Part shown: piece by piece, positions 7,176 through 18,356 of the stretch | How the letters are laid out: each line of letters opens with the position of its first letter | How positions within the stretch are numbered: position 1 is the stretch's first letter | Source: Aeromicrobium sp. Root236 | GTDB lineage: Bacteria > Actinomycetota > Actinomycetes > Propionibacteriales > Nocardioidaceae | Length of the DNA: 64,000 nt | Direction of reading: 5' to 3' | Assembly: GCF_001428805.1 (NCBI RefSeq) | Contig: NZ_LMIS01000001.1 | Location: 1,050,587-1,114,586, forward strand | The notes under the pieces: generated by a model | Seen by the model: the letters and a program-made list of their open reading frames with translations, nothing else | What the model was told of the DNA's origin: nothing | Databases searched by the model: none | Program-made: the position numbers and the translations under genes

Positions 7176-8726
7176 CTACCGATAGCCCGCGCGGTGCGCC
7201 CCGGGAGGGCGTGCGCCGGACGGTGCCGGCTCGGGCTCCGGTGGAGCCGGTGGCGGTTCCTCGCGGTTGCCCAGCGCGCTGTGCCGGATGCCGTACATCA
7301 GGTAGACCAGCAGACCGAGGACCATCCAGACGGCGAAGTAGCCCCAGGTCGACCACGTGAGGTTGAGCGACAGCCAGATGGTGGCGAGAAGCGACAGGAT
7401 CGGCACGAGCGGCACGAACGGCACGCGGAAGCCACGCTCGAGGTCGGGCTGTGACCGGCGCAGCCTGATGACTCCGACGGCGCAGAACGCGAAGGCGAAC
7501 ATCGTGCCGAGCACCAGCAGGTCGGCCAGCTTGGCCGCAGCGGGCGCGAGGGCGAGCGCTGCGGCGGCGATCCCCGCGACAGCGGCGGCCCTGGACGGCG
7601 ACGACCCCACACCCACACGAGCCAGGCTGCGGGGCAGCAGCCCGTCACGGCCCATCGCGAACAGCACCCGGCTCTGGGCGATGAGCACCACCAGGACGAC
7701 GGTCGTCAGCCCGAACATGGCGCCGACGTTGATCACGTTGGCGCTCCACCCGGACCCCACCGAGCGCAGCGCGTCGGACACCGGTGCGCCAGTGTTGAGC
7801 TCGCCGTATGGGCGTACGCCGACCAGCACCGCAGCCATCGCGACGTAGAGGGCGGTCACGATGCCGATCGACGCCAGCATCGCCCGAGGAACCGATCGGC
7901 GGGGGTTGCGGGCGTCTTCTGCGGCGGTGGCGATGAGGTCGAAGCCGATGAACGCGAACACGATGATGCCGGCGGCCGTGAAGATGCCGGTCACGCCGAA
8001 CGCGTCGCCGGATCCACCGAGCAGGCTCTGCAGGACGGTGCCGCGGTCGTCGGCGCCGGCTTTCACGGCCGGCACGAACGGCGTGTAGTTCGCCGAGTCG
8101 ACGTGGCGGGCACCGACGACGATGACCACGATGACGGCCGTGAGCTTGGCCGCCACGATCGTGGCCAGGACCCGGCCGGAGAGCTTGGAGCCGACCATCA
8201 CCAACAAGGCCAGCACGATCACGACGATCGCGGCGATCCAGCCGGTGCCCTTGTCCACCGACGAGTGCTCCGAGACGAACGCCGGAACCGTGACGTCGAA
8301 GCCCTGCAGCGTCGAGTCGAAGTAGGCCGCCCAGACCCGCGAGACGACGGCGGCAGCCACCACGAGCTCGAGCACCAGCGCCCAGCCGACGACCCAGGCC
8401 CAGAGCTCACCGAACGCGACGTAGGCGAACGTGTAGACGCTTCCGGCCGTCGGCAGGATCGAGGACAGCTCGGCGTACGAGAGGGCGGCCAGCAGGCACA
8501 CCACGGCAGCGATCAGGAACGACACGATCACGGCGGGGCCGGCCATCGTCGCCGCCTGCTTGCCCGCGAGCGAGAAGATGCCGCCGCCGATCATCACCCC
8601 CAGTGCCAGGACGATGAGCAGCCCCGTGCCGAACACCGCGGGCAGCCGGTGACGGGCGTTGCTGATCCGCAGCATCGCCAGCTCGGGCGGGAGCCGACGT
8701 GCCCTGCCGATCGGAGCATCGGCCAT
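7176..8726 (-). CDS. APC-family amino acid permease
   Basis: A cytoplasmic-membrane amino acid/cation symporter of 516 aa with about twelve hydrophobic segments. Segment 1 carries the substrate-backbone motif GVMIGGGIFSLAG, segment 6 reads FAFIGFDLIATAAEDARNPRRSVP (glutamate characteristic of CAT/YfnA-like permeases), and the C-terminus is a proline-rich tail (PPPAPPEPEPAPSG). ATG 8726 follows a G-rich stretch and precedes the first permease residues; upstream in-frame codons encode an unlikely Cys/Arg-rich extension. The substrate cannot be told from sequence. It is monocistronic and divergent from the GGDEF-EAL gene. Confidence 0.85.
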   Translation of the reverse strand: MADAPIGRARRLPPELAMLRISNARHRLPAVFGTGLLIVLALGVMIGGGIFSLAGKQAATMAGPAVIVSFLIAAVVCLLAALSYAELSSILPTAGSVYTFAYVAFGELWAWVVGWALVLELVVAAAVVSRVWAAYFDSTLQGFDVTVPAFVSEHSSVDKGTGWIAAIVVIVLALLVMVGSKLSGRVLATIVAAKLTAVIVVIVVGARHVDSANYTPFVPAVKAGADDRGTVLQSLLGGSGDAFGVTGIFTAAGIIVFAFIGFDLIATAAEDARNPRRSVPRAMLASIGIVTALYVAMAAVLVGVRPYGELNTGAPVSDALRSVGSGWSANVINVGAMFGLTTVVLVVLIAQSRVLFAMGRDGLLPRSLARVGVGSSPSRAAAVAGIAAAALALAPAAAKLADLLVLGTMFAFAFCAVGVIRLRRSQPDLERGFRVPFVPLVPILSLLATIWLSLNLTWSTWGYFAVWMVLGLLVYLMYGIRHSALGNREEPPPAPPEPEPAPSGARPPGAHRAGYR

Positions 8727-8958
8727 GCACGTACACCCCCCAGGCCTCCTGGCCACCCGATCGGGCGACCGCACTGCGAGAAACGTACCGGCGCACGGGT
8801 GACATGTCAGCCGACCGACGCGTCTGCAGGCGTGAAACCAGTCGCATCGGCAGCCGATCTCACGGACGTCAAGCCAACCGCCGCCGATTGGGACAAGATG
8901 GGGACCACCACGTCCATGGCACCGTTGACGTGGCACGACCGACAGCGGAAGGAGGGCC

Positions 8959-11211
8959 ATGACCAGGATCTACCTCGTCGCCGGCGCGATCGCGACGGCG
9001 ATCTATCTCCTCGGCCCGACCACCGCGATGTACGACGCGATCGGCGCCTCCTGCGTCGTCGCGATCCTCCTCGGCATCCGGCTCAACCGGCCGGCCAAGC
9101 CGCTGCCGTGGTACCTCATGGCGGCCGGACAGGCCGCTTGGGTCGCCGGCGACCTGTTCTACGACCTGCCCGACCTGATCCACACCGACCCACCGGCCTC
9201 CGACCTGGCCTACCTGACCGCGTACCCGTTGCTCATCATCGGTCTGGCGCTCCTGGTGCACAGCCGGCGGCCCACGCGCGACACCCCCGGCCTGATCGAC
9301 AGCGCGATCGTCATGCTCGGTCTCGGGCTCTTGTCGTGGGTGCTCGTCGCGGACCCGATCGTCGACGACACGAGCATCTCGTGGCTCGACCGCGCCATCG
9401 CCGCGGCCTATCCGGCGGGCGACATCCTGCTCCTCGCGCTCGTCGTGCGCCTGGTGTCCGTCCCGGGATCGAGGTCGCCCGCGTTCAGGCTGCTGGTCGC
9501 CGCGCTGATCCCGCTGATCGTCGCCGACACGGTGTTCGCGATGGAGGCCGGGACGTCGTACGCCACCATGCTCGACGTGCTGTGGCTCAGCTCCTACCTC
9601 CTGTGGGGTGCCGCGGCCCTCCACCCGACGATGGCGCAGCTCTCGACGCCGTCAGGCGTGCGCACGGCGCCGTTCACCGCCCAACGGCTGGTGGCACTCG
9701 GTGCCGCGGTGCTCGTCGCCCCGGTGCTGCTGGTCGCGCAGCTCACGGACGGCCTGCACGTCGACACCTGGACCATCGTGCTCGGCGCGAGCATCCTGTC
9801 GATACTCGTCGTGGCGCGCATGGCGTTCAACATCGAGGAGATCCGGTCGACCGCGCGGCAGCGTGACCAGCTGCGCGCCGACCTGTTCCACGAGGCGTCC
9901 CATGACGCGCTCACGGGGATGGCCAACGGCCCCTACATGCGCCAGCAGATCGGCGCTGCGCTGCGACGTGGCCGCCGCGACGGCAGCTCGGTCGGACTGC
10001 TCGTCGTCGACGTGGACGAGTTCGACCAGGTCAACGACCGCTTCGGGCACGGCATCGGCGACCTCGTGCTGCGGGCTGTGGCCCAGCGGCTGCGCGGCCT
10101 CGTCCGCGACGTCGACGTCGTCGGGCGTCTCGGCGGTGACCAGTTCGTCATCCTGCTCGACTCGGTCGCCTCCGACCACGACGCGATGATCCTCGCGGCC
10201 CACCTGTTGCCGACGATCAACCAGCCGGTGGACGTGGCGGGGCGGTTGATCCCCGTCACCGCGAGCATCGGCGCCACCACGAGCATGGACGGCGGCACCG
10301 AGCCCGATCAGCTGCTGCACGAGGCCAATGTCGCGATCAGGCGGGCGAAGATCTCGGGCCGCGGGCGCATCGAGGTGTTCGACAACCGGCTGCGCTCGGA
10401 GCTGGAGGAGCGCACCGCGATCGAGACCGACCTGTGCGCCGCACTCACCGGCGGGCGGATCTCGCTGCACTACCAGCCCGTTGTCGCGGTGCACACCGAG
10501 ATCGTCGAGGGATACGAGGCGCAGCTGCGTTGGGACCACCCCGAACGCGGCCTGCTCGGCCCCGAGGCGTTCCTGCCGATCGCTGCCACGTCGGACCTGA
10601 TCTGCGAGCTCGACCGCTGGACGATCCGCGAGGCCACTCGCGAGCTCGCCGAGCTGACGGCAGCCGATCCCGAGCGGTTCGCCGACCTCACCATCTCGGT
10701 CAGCATCTCCGGACGTACGCTCGCCTCCCCCACGCTCATCGAGGACGTCGTGGACGCGCTCAACGCCTCACGGCTCGCGCCACACCGCCTGACGATCGGC
10801 ATCACCGAGATGGCTCTGGTCGACGTGCCCAACGCGATGCTGCCGTTGAGCGCGTTGCGCCATGCGGGGGTGTTCGTCAGCATCGACGACTTCGGCACCG
10901 GCCGGACGCCGGTCGGTCAGATCCAGCACCTGCCCGCTGACGCCATCAAGATCCACTCGACGCTGATCAACTCCGAGGAACCCGGGGCTCGCGACCTGCT
11001 GGCGCTGCTGGTCAACGCGTCGCACGGCTCCGGCCTGCTCGTGGTGGCCGAGGGCGTCGAGGACGTCGGACAGCTCATCGACCTCCGGCTGCTCGAGTGC
11101 GACTCGGCGCAGGGCCTCTACTCGGCGTCGCCGGATCCGACCGACGACCCCGTGATCGTGCACCCTTCGGTGCGGGGCGCTCCACGACTGCGCATCGTCC
11201 CGGACCAGTGA
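8959..11211 (+). CDS. Membrane GGDEF-EAL protein with degenerate active sites
   Basis: A 750-aa protein with about eight membrane segments (residues 1-290), a GGDEF domain (about 310-475) and an EAL domain (about 490-725). The diguanylate cyclase motif is GGDQF (392-396) rather than GGDEF, while an RxxD inhibitory site (R383-D386) lies at the right distance. In the EAL domain E520, E617, D643 and D644 persist, but EAL reads EAQ, the usual metal-ligand Asn is Ser (VSISG, 581-585) and the Asp after the conserved Lys is His (KIH, 664-666). It therefore looks like a c-di-GMP receptor or scaffold rather than an enzyme (inference). GGAGG precedes the ATG. Its 3-prime end overlaps yczE by 94 bp on the opposite strand. 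Confidence 0.88.
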   Translation: MTRIYLVAGAIATAIYLLGPTTAMYDAIGASCVVAILLGIRLNRPAKPLPWYLMAAGQAAWVAGDLFYDLPDLIHTDPPASDLAYLTAYPLLIIGLALLVHSRRPTRDTPGLIDSAIVMLGLGLLSWVLVADPIVDDTSISWLDRAIAAAYPAGDILLLALVVRLVSVPGSRSPAFRLLVAALIPLIVADTVFAMEAGTSYATMLDVLWLSSYLLWGAAALHPTMAQLSTPSGVRTAPFTAQRLVALGAAVLVAPVLLVAQLTDGLHVDTWTIVLGASILSILVVARMAFNIEEIRSTARQRDQLRADLFHEASHDALTGMANGPYMRQQIGAALRRGRRDGSSVGLLVVDVDEFDQVNDRFGHGIGDLVLRAVAQRLRGLVRDVDVVGRLGGDQFVILLDSVASDHDAMILAAHLLPTINQPVDVAGRLIPVTASIGATTSMDGGTEPDQLLHEANVAIRRAKISGRGRIEVFDNRLRSELEERTAIETDLCAALTGGRISLHYQPVVAVHTEIVEGYEAQLRWDHPERGLLGPEAFLPIAATSDLICELDRWTIREATRELAELTAADPERFADLTISVSISGRTLASPTLIEDVVDALNASRLAPHRLTIGITEMALVDVPNAMLPLSALRHAGVFVSIDDFGTGRTPVGQIQHLPADAIKIHSTLINSEEPGARDLLALLVNASHGSGLLVVAEGVEDVGQLIDLRLLECDSAQGLYSASPDPTDDPVIVHPSVRGAPRLRIVPDQ

Positions 11212-11816
11212 GGCCGGCCGGAGCCGTCTGACGGCTGCCGGGCCTGCGTGAGCGGGAGGAAGAACTGCACGATCGGGCCGATCGTCAGGGCATACAGCAC
11301 CGTGCCGACGCCCACGGTGCCGCCGAGGACGAAGCCGATCGCCAGGACGCTGACCTCGATGACGGTCCGCCAGAACCGCACGCTGCGTCCCGTGCGTCGC
11401 ACGAGGCCCAGCCAGAGTCCGTCACGCGGACCGGGACCCAGCTGGGCACCGATGTAGATGGCGCCGGCGAGGCCGTTGCCGACCACGCCACCGACGAGCA
11501 GGGCGCCGCGCAGCCATGGGTTGTCGGGCTGGTCGATGACGGCGATGCCGGCATCGGCCGCGAGCCCGATCACGATGACGTTGAAGACCGTGCCGATCCC
11601 CGGCATCTGGCGCAGCGGGATCCACAGCAGGAGCACGACGGCTCCCACGAGGATGACGACCTGCCCGAAGGTCAGCGGCAGGTGGTCCGCCAGTCCTTCG
11701 TGGAAGACGTCCCACGGGTCCAGACCCAGGGTCGACTCGACCATCATCGCCATCGTGAAGCCGTACAGGAACAGTCCGATGAGCAGACGGGCGAGGCGGT
11801 TGGTCATGTCGACCAT
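11118..11816 (-). CDS. YczE/YitT-like membrane protein
   Basis: An integral membrane protein of 232 aa with about five hydrophobic segments. The LFLYGFTMAMMVESTLGLDPWDVFHEGL opening (GLxPWDVF core) and GAQLGPGPRDGLWLGLVRRTG are hallmarks of the YczE family, which often neighbours MocR regulators. It starts at ATG 11816 within the TGATG overlap with the upstream small membrane protein, so the two are translationally coupled. The hydrophilic C-terminal tail of about 40 residues is encoded in the 94-bp overlap with the GGDEF-EAL gene. The transport substrate is unknown; in other genera MocR-YczE pairs are linked to PLP or amine metabolism, which is only suggestive here. Confidence 0.82.
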   Translation of the reverse strand: MVDMTNRLARLLIGLFLYGFTMAMMVESTLGLDPWDVFHEGLADHLPLTFGQVVILVGAVVLLLWIPLRQMPGIGTVFNVIVIGLAADAGIAVIDQPDNPWLRGALLVGGVVGNGLAGAIYIGAQLGPGPRDGLWLGLVRRTGRSVRFWRTVIEVSVLAIGFVLGGTVGVGTVLYALTIGPIVQFFLPLTQARQPSDGSGRPHWSGTMRSRGAPRTEGCTITGSSVGSGDAE

Positions 11817-11977
11817 CACACCAGACTCCGATACGGGCTGCGTAGGTCGACCTCCTCTCGATGACTGCGTGGTGGCGGCCGCACCCCGTAGCCGTCGCCG
11901 CGAAGCGTACGGACGAGCTCGACGACCACCGCGGCGAACGCGAGGACGAGGACAGTGACGAGGATGATCTGGTTCAT
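11816..11977 (-). CDS. Small single-pass membrane protein, 53 aa
   Basis: The frame begins MNQIILVTVLVLAFAAVVVE, a clear N-terminal membrane helix, then continues with a basic, hydrophilic tail ending RSPYRSLV. Its TGA overlaps the ATG of the YczE-like gene (TGATG), strong evidence that it is a real first gene of a two-gene operon. It diverges from the MocR regulator across an AATT-rich dyad. I do not recognise a family. It may be an accessory subunit of the YczE-like protein. Confidence 0.65.
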   Translation of the reverse strand: MNQIILVTVLVLAFAAVVVELVRTLRGDGYGVRPPPRSHREEVDLRSPYRSLV

Positions 11978-11993
11978 GCTCTCAGCCTGATCC

Positions 11994-12022
11994 CAATTGG
12001 CATGGAATTACATAGCCAATTG
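11994..12022. promoter_or_regulatory. Dyad between the MocR gene and the yczE operon
   Basis: CAATTGGC and GCCAATTG form a perfect 8-bp inverted repeat separated by 13 bp, in an unusually AT-rich stretch 16 bp before the MocR GTG and 17 bp before the small membrane protein ATG. It is placed to control both divergent genes, so MocR is the likely ligand (inference). Confidence 0.6.
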
Positions 12023-12037
12023 TGAAACAGTGGCCCT

Positions 12038-13486
12038 GTGACGTCGACACTCTCTGCTCAAGCTCTGGCCCGACTGCTCGGACCCAAGGACTTCGCCGGC
12101 CCGGCCTACCGGGAGATCGCGGACCGCATCCGGCTGCTCGCGATCGACGGCCGCATCGTCGACGGCAGTCGCCTCCCGTCCGAGCGCGAGCTCGCAACCG
12201 CGATGAGCTTGAGCCGGACGACCACCAGCCGCGCGTACGCCGAGCTGCGGGACTCCGGACTGCTGCGCTCCCGCCAAGGGTCGGGCAGCGTGGTTCACCT
12301 GCCGATGGCGGCCTCCAGCACCAGCAGCCTGATCATGACCCCTGACGACGCCGACACGATCGCGCTGACCTACTCGGCCCCGGTCGGCCCTCCCGGTCTG
12401 GGCCGGGCCTTCGAGTCAGCCGCTGAGAAGCTGCCGGGTCTGCTCTCGACGACCGGTTACCTCCCGGACGGCCTCCCCGCCCTGCGCGAGATCCTCGCGC
12501 AGCGCTACACCGACGGAGGCCTGCCGACCGACCCCGACCAGATCATCGTGACGGCCGGCGCGATGGGCGCCGTGTCGCTCCTGGGTCGCACCCTCCTCGA
12601 TCCGGGCCAACGGGTCGTCGTCGAGGGGCTCAGCTACCCGCACGCCCACGAGTCCTTCGCGGCTGCCGGCGGCCGGTTGACCCCACTGCCCGTGGGCACC
12701 ACCCCCTGGGACCCGACTGCGCTGCGGTCCGCACTCGACGGAGCGCCACATCGCGCGACCTACATCGTGCCCGACTTCCACAACCCCACCGCGGCCGTCA
12801 TGAGTGACGACGAACGGGGCGCCTGGGCGTACGAGCTGCGACGCCACGACGTCGTGCCGGTCGTCGACGAGTCCCTCCGGGAGATGAACCTCGACGGAGT
12901 GGAACTGCCCCCGGTGTTCGCGACCTACAACCCTCGCGCCTTGCTGATCGGGTCGTCCTCGAAGTCGTACTGGGGTGGCCTCCGGGTGGGGTGGATCCGA
13001 GCACCGAAAGCCGCCGTGATGCCGATCGTCCAGGCTCGCATGATGGACGATCTGGGCTCGTCGGCCTTCGACCAGCTCGTGTTCGCAGAGCTCCTCGCGG
13101 AGGGCGGCCAGACCGCAGCAGCCGGCCGGGCCCGGCTCCGCGCAGCGCGAGACCACCTGCTCGCCGAGCTCGCCCGGGAGCTGCCCGACGTCAAGGCCCC
13201 GTGCCCGGCGGGCGGGTTGAGCCTCTGGGTCACGCTCCCGGACCGCATGTCGTCCCGGCTCACGACTGCGGCAAGCCGCCACGGGCTGCTGCTGACGCCC
13301 GGCCCGCGCTTCTTCACCCACGCCGGCGCCGCAGGCGAGCGACACCTGCGACTGCCGTACACGCAGTCGCACGAGACGCTGTCGGAGGCGGTGCGGAGGT
13401 TGCGCCTCGCCTACGACGACGTGGTCAGCGACACCACGACTGCCTCGCGGCGCGAGCGAAGCGACACGCTCGAGCTCATCGCCTGA
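12038..13486 (+). CDS. MocR-family PLP-dependent transcriptional regulator
   Basis: A 482-aa fusion of an N-terminal GntR winged helix (about residues 20-90, with LPSERELATAMSLSRTTTSRA as recognition region) to an aminotransferase fold I domain. The PLP lysine is K309 in GSSSKSYWGGLRVGW; DFHNPTAA and VVDESLREM are the other PLP contacts. Such proteins sense PLP or an amino-compound aldimine. Divergence from a yczE-like gene is a recognised MocR arrangement and predicts local control through the dyad at 11994-12022. The GTG at 12038 opens a normal N-terminus. The gene converges on the phytase-like gene with adjacent stops. Confidence 0.88.
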   Translation: MTSTLSAQALARLLGPKDFAGPAYREIADRIRLLAIDGRIVDGSRLPSERELATAMSLSRTTTSRAYAELRDSGLLRSRQGSGSVVHLPMAASSTSSLIMTPDDADTIALTYSAPVGPPGLGRAFESAAEKLPGLLSTTGYLPDGLPALREILAQRYTDGGLPTDPDQIIVTAGAMGAVSLLGRTLLDPGQRVVVEGLSYPHAHESFAAAGGRLTPLPVGTTPWDPTALRSALDGAPHRATYIVPDFHNPTAAVMSDDERGAWAYELRRHDVVPVVDESLREMNLDGVELPPVFATYNPRALLIGSSSKSYWGGLRVGWIRAPKAAVMPIVQARMMDDLGSSAFDQLVFAELLAEGGQTAAAGRARLRAARDHLLAELARELPDVKAPCPAGGLSLWVTLPDRMSSRLTTAASRHGLLLTPGPRFFTHAGAAGERHLRLPYTQSHETLSEAVRRLRLAYDDVVSDTTTASRRERSDTLELIA

Positions 13487-14716
13487 TCAGCGGCCGTCGA
13501 CGTCGATGACGACCATCTCGGTGTCGTCCGGCGTGCCCGGGTGGCGCGCCGAGTTGCCCGGGTAGTTGTTGTCGTTGGCGATCATGAGCCGGCCGTGCGA
13601 GAGCGGCACCAACGTCTCGACCGACTGGAAGCCGAACGAGAACGACGCTCCGGTCCCCCATCCGCCACCGTCGCTGATCCCCGCACCGTCGGAGATCTTG
13701 AGGAGGTCCACGACCAGCGACTTCGCAAGCGGGCGAGCCGTGTCGTGCCTGCTGAGCTTGACCTCGTACACCCGCTTGGTCACTGCGGCCGGGCCGTCGA
13801 AGTTGTCGCGCTCGAGCACCAGGAGCACGCCCGGCCGGATCATCTGGGCGTCGGCGGCGGAGTTGGCGTCGACGTCGACGTGATAGGTCCAGGTCCTTCC
13901 CGTGTAGTGGCCGGTCCGGGTGTCGAACTCCGAGATGACGCGTCGCCGCTTGTCCGCGTCGTTGAGCAGCGCGCTCTCCACGATCGGATAGAGGAAACGC
14001 CCGTCCTTGGACTCCGCCATGGCCTCGAACCCGCCGCTGCGCTGGACGTTGGGCTGCGCGTCGCCGAGCTCGGGGTTCTGCGGCGACATGCCGAGCGGGA
14101 ACGGCACCGGTGCCGACAGCAACCGGCCGCGCGAGTCGGCGTGCAGCAGGAACGGGCCGAACTCGTCCCCGATCCAGAACGAGCCGTCACGGCCGCGCTG
14201 CACCGACTCGATGTCGAAGTCATCGCCGGTGAGCTGCCGCGCGCCGGTCTCGTTGATGATCGGGAAGTCGATCGTGTGCCGCGGGTCGGACAGCGTGATG
14301 TGGCGCACCACCTCGATCGTGCCCGCACCGCCCGCGGCGGTCTTCCAGTGCGGCTTGACCAGATAGAGCCGCAGCAGGAAGTCCGCCGAGTTGCCCTTGG
14401 CGCCGAACCCGTTGTCCGGCTGCGCCCAGAACGTGCCGTCGCGGTTGTCGATGGCTGCCGAGAACCCTGGAATCACCTGACCGGGGAACGGACCCTGTCG
14501 GCCGTTGGCCGGCGTGGCCAGGGCTCCGGACGGCGGCCCGGGCTCGATGTCGTCGGCAGACAGGAGCGCCCTGGCCAGGAGCCTGGGACTGCCGGGATCG
14601 CCCGGTGCGTGGTGGCGAGCGGAGGCGGCTGCCGGCGACACCGCTGCGGCCGCGAGCAACACTGCGGCGCCTCCCGTGACGACGCGTCGGGCGGGGACGT
14701 GCAAACGACGATTCAT
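13487..14716 (-). CDS. Secreted esterase-like/phytase-like beta-propeller protein
   Basis: A 409-aa exported protein. The N-terminus has MNRRLHVPARR, a hydrophobic core and AAASA, typical of a signal peptide, possibly Tat-type because of the paired arginines. The body matches the esterase-like activity of phytase family: GFSAAIDNRDGTFWAQPDNGFG, IESVQRGRDGSFWIGDEFGPF and GFEAMAESKDGRFLYPIVE mark the propeller blades, ending in a calcium-type acidic loop (ANDNNYPGN). The substrate may be a phosphoester or lactone and is not known. AGGAG precedes the ATG. It is upstream of, and divergent in regulation from, the ilvBNC terminator region. Confidence 0.78.
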   Translation of the reverse strand: MNRRLHVPARRVVTGGAAVLLAAAAVSPAAASARHHAPGDPGSPRLLARALLSADDIEPGPPSGALATPANGRQGPFPGQVIPGFSAAIDNRDGTFWAQPDNGFGAKGNSADFLLRLYLVKPHWKTAAGGAGTIEVVRHITLSDPRHTIDFPIINETGARQLTGDDFDIESVQRGRDGSFWIGDEFGPFLLHADSRGRLLSAPVPFPLGMSPQNPELGDAQPNVQRSGGFEAMAESKDGRFLYPIVESALLNDADKRRRVISEFDTRTGHYTGRTWTYHVDVDANSAADAQMIRPGVLLVLERDNFDGPAAVTKRVYEVKLSRHDTARPLAKSLVVDLLKISDGAGISDGGGWGTGASFSFGFQSVETLVPLSHGRLMIANDNNYPGNSARHPGTPDDTEMVVIDVDGR

Positions 14717-14844
14717 GTCTGGCTCCTGATCCGAGATGACCCGATGGTGGGCTCAGGTCGATGCAAGGCGAGACAGGTGACGCCAGGCCGGCGCGGAGGC
14801 GAACGCTCGGCGATGAGCCGCTGAACTGCGCCGTGGGACGACGA

Positions 14845-14876
14845 AGGGGCGCCACCGCCGAAGCGGTGACGCCCCT
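14845..14876 (-). terminator. ilvBNC operon terminator
   Basis: A 14-bp stem (AGGGGCG..CACCGC arms, one G-U pair) closed by a TTCG tetraloop on the minus strand begins 16 nt after the ilvC stop. There is only a weak T-rich tail (CTTCGTCGTC). Stability and position support termination of ilvBNC. Confidence 0.75.
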
Positions 14877-14892
14877 CTCGGGTCGTTGCCGG

Positions 14893-16470
<1,578 letters not shown>

Positions 16471-16471
<1 letters not shown>

Positions 16472-18237
16472 CAGAGGTCCTCGTCATCCCAGTCGGGGGC
16501 CAGGTCGCGGGCGATCTGGATGGCGTCGTTGCTCGTGCCGGCGTGGACCATGGGCCACACCATCGCGTCGCGCTCGACGACGAAGTCGATCACGACGGGT
16601 CGGTCCGTGATGGCCATGGCCTTCTCGATCGTGGCGTCGACGTCCTCCTCGCTCTCGCAGCGCAGGCCGACGCAGCCGTAGGCCTCCGCGAGCTTGAGGA
16701 AGTCGGGGATGCGACGCGCGCCGATCGACTCGGGGCCGGTGTTGAGGTCGGTGTTGGAGTAACGACCTTCATAGAGCAGGGTCTGCCACTGGCGCACCAT
16801 GCCGAGCGAGGAGTTGTTGATGACGGCGACCTTGATCGGGATGTTCTCGATCGCGCAGGTCGCGAGCTCCTGGTTGGTCATCTGGAAGCAGCCGTCGCCG
16901 TCGATCGCCCAGACGACCGAGCCGGGCAGCCCGACCTGGGCGCCCATGGCGGCCGGAACGGCGTAGCCCATCGTGCCGGCGCCGCCGGAGTTGAGCCACT
17001 GGCGCGGACGCTCGAAGTCGACGTAGTGCGCGGCCCACATCTGGTGCTGGCCGACACCTGCCGTGTAGGTCGCCTCAGGCCCGGCGATCGCGTTGATGCG
17101 CTCGATCACGGTCTGCGGCGCGAGGCCGGTCTCGGGCTTGTCGTAGCCGACCGGGTAGCGGGCCTTGATGCCGAGCATCTGGGCCTTCCACGCGGCGTAG
17201 TCGCCCTCGATGCCGTCCTCGGACGCCTGCTTCTGCAGCGTCGAGATCAGGTCGGCGATGACCTCACGGCAGTCGCCCACGATCGGGACGTCAGCCGTGC
17301 GGTTCTTGGAGATCTCCGCAGGGTCGATGTCGGCGTGGATGATCTTGGCGAGCGGCGCGAACGACGCGAGCTGGCCGGTCACCCGGTCGTCGAACCGGGC
17401 GCCCAGCGAGATGAGCAGGTCGCTCTTCTGCAGAGCGGCGACCGCTGCGACCGTGCCGTGCATGCCCGGCATGCCGAGGTGCAGCTCGTGGGAGTCGGGG
17501 AACGCTCCGCGCGCCATCAGCGTCGTGACGACCGGGATCTGGGTCATCTCGGCGAGCACCTTGAGCTCGGCTGACGCATCGGCCTTGATGACGCCGCCGC
17601 CGACGTAGAGCACGGGGCGCTCGGCCGCCGCGATCAGGCGAGCAGCCTCGCGGACCTGCTTGCCATGCGGGCGCGTGGTGGGGCGGTAGCCGGGGAGCGC
17701 GAGCTCGGTCGGCCACGTGAACGTCGTGGTCGCCTGCAGCGCGTCCTTGGCGATGTCGACGAGCACCGGCCCGGGACGTCCGGTGCCGGCGATGTGGAAC
17801 GCCTCGGCGATGACCAGCGGGATCTCGGCGGGGTCCGTGACGAGGAAGCTGTGCTTGGTGATCGGCATCGTGATGCCGCGGATGTCGGCCTCCTGGAAGG
17901 CGTCCGAGCCGATCGAGCCGCTCGGCACCTGGCCCGTGATCGCGACGATCGGGACCGAGTCCATGTGGGCATCGGCGATCGCGGTGACGAGGTTGGTCGC
18001 GCCGGGGCCGGACGTGGCCATGCAGACACCGACCTTGCCGGTGACCATGGCATAGCCCTGCGCCGCGTGGCCAGCGCCCTGCTCGTGCCGGACGAGGATG
18101 TGCCGGATCTTCTCGGAGTCGAAGAGAGGGTCGTACGCGGGCAGGATCGCGCCGCCCGGGATGCCGAAGATCGTGTCGACCCCGGCGTGCTCCAGCGCCC
18201 GCACGAGGCTCTGGGCCCCCGTGAGCTGCTCGGTCAT
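16471..18237 (-). CDS. ilvB: Acetolactate synthase large (catalytic) subunit
   Basis: ThDP-dependent condensation of two pyruvates, or pyruvate with 2-oxobutyrate, the first common BCAA step. It is 588 aa from ATG 18237, which follows AAGGACG. The catalytic glutamate is E52 in [15 protein letters not shown], and the ThDP/Mg motif is [14 protein letters not shown] with the Asn-containing [19 protein letters not shown] belongs to the FAD-binding domain. It heads ilvBNC. A 107-nt leader from the leader-peptide start to the U-tract precedes it, with I-L-V-V control codons and an intrinsic terminator. Confidence 0.96.
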
Positions 18238-18295
18238 GATGTCGTCCTTCTGTTTCGGTCCATCGTATGTCGTTGAGTGACCCGGCTGTTCGCAT

Positions 18296-18329
18296 AAAAA
18301 AATCCCTCGGCCGTGAGGCATTCGAGGGA
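18296..18329 (-). terminator. Intrinsic terminator of the ilvBNC attenuator
   Basis: Minus-strand TCCCTCG (18329-18323) pairs with CGAGGGA (18309-18303) across 13 nt and is followed directly by seven T. It lies 27 nt after the leader peptide stop and 58 nt before the ilvB ATG. A competing GGCC/GGCC stem lies between the leader stop and the terminator. Confidence 0.9.
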
Positions 18330-18356
18330 GACGCGGGGCCGGATCAGGCCATCGCG

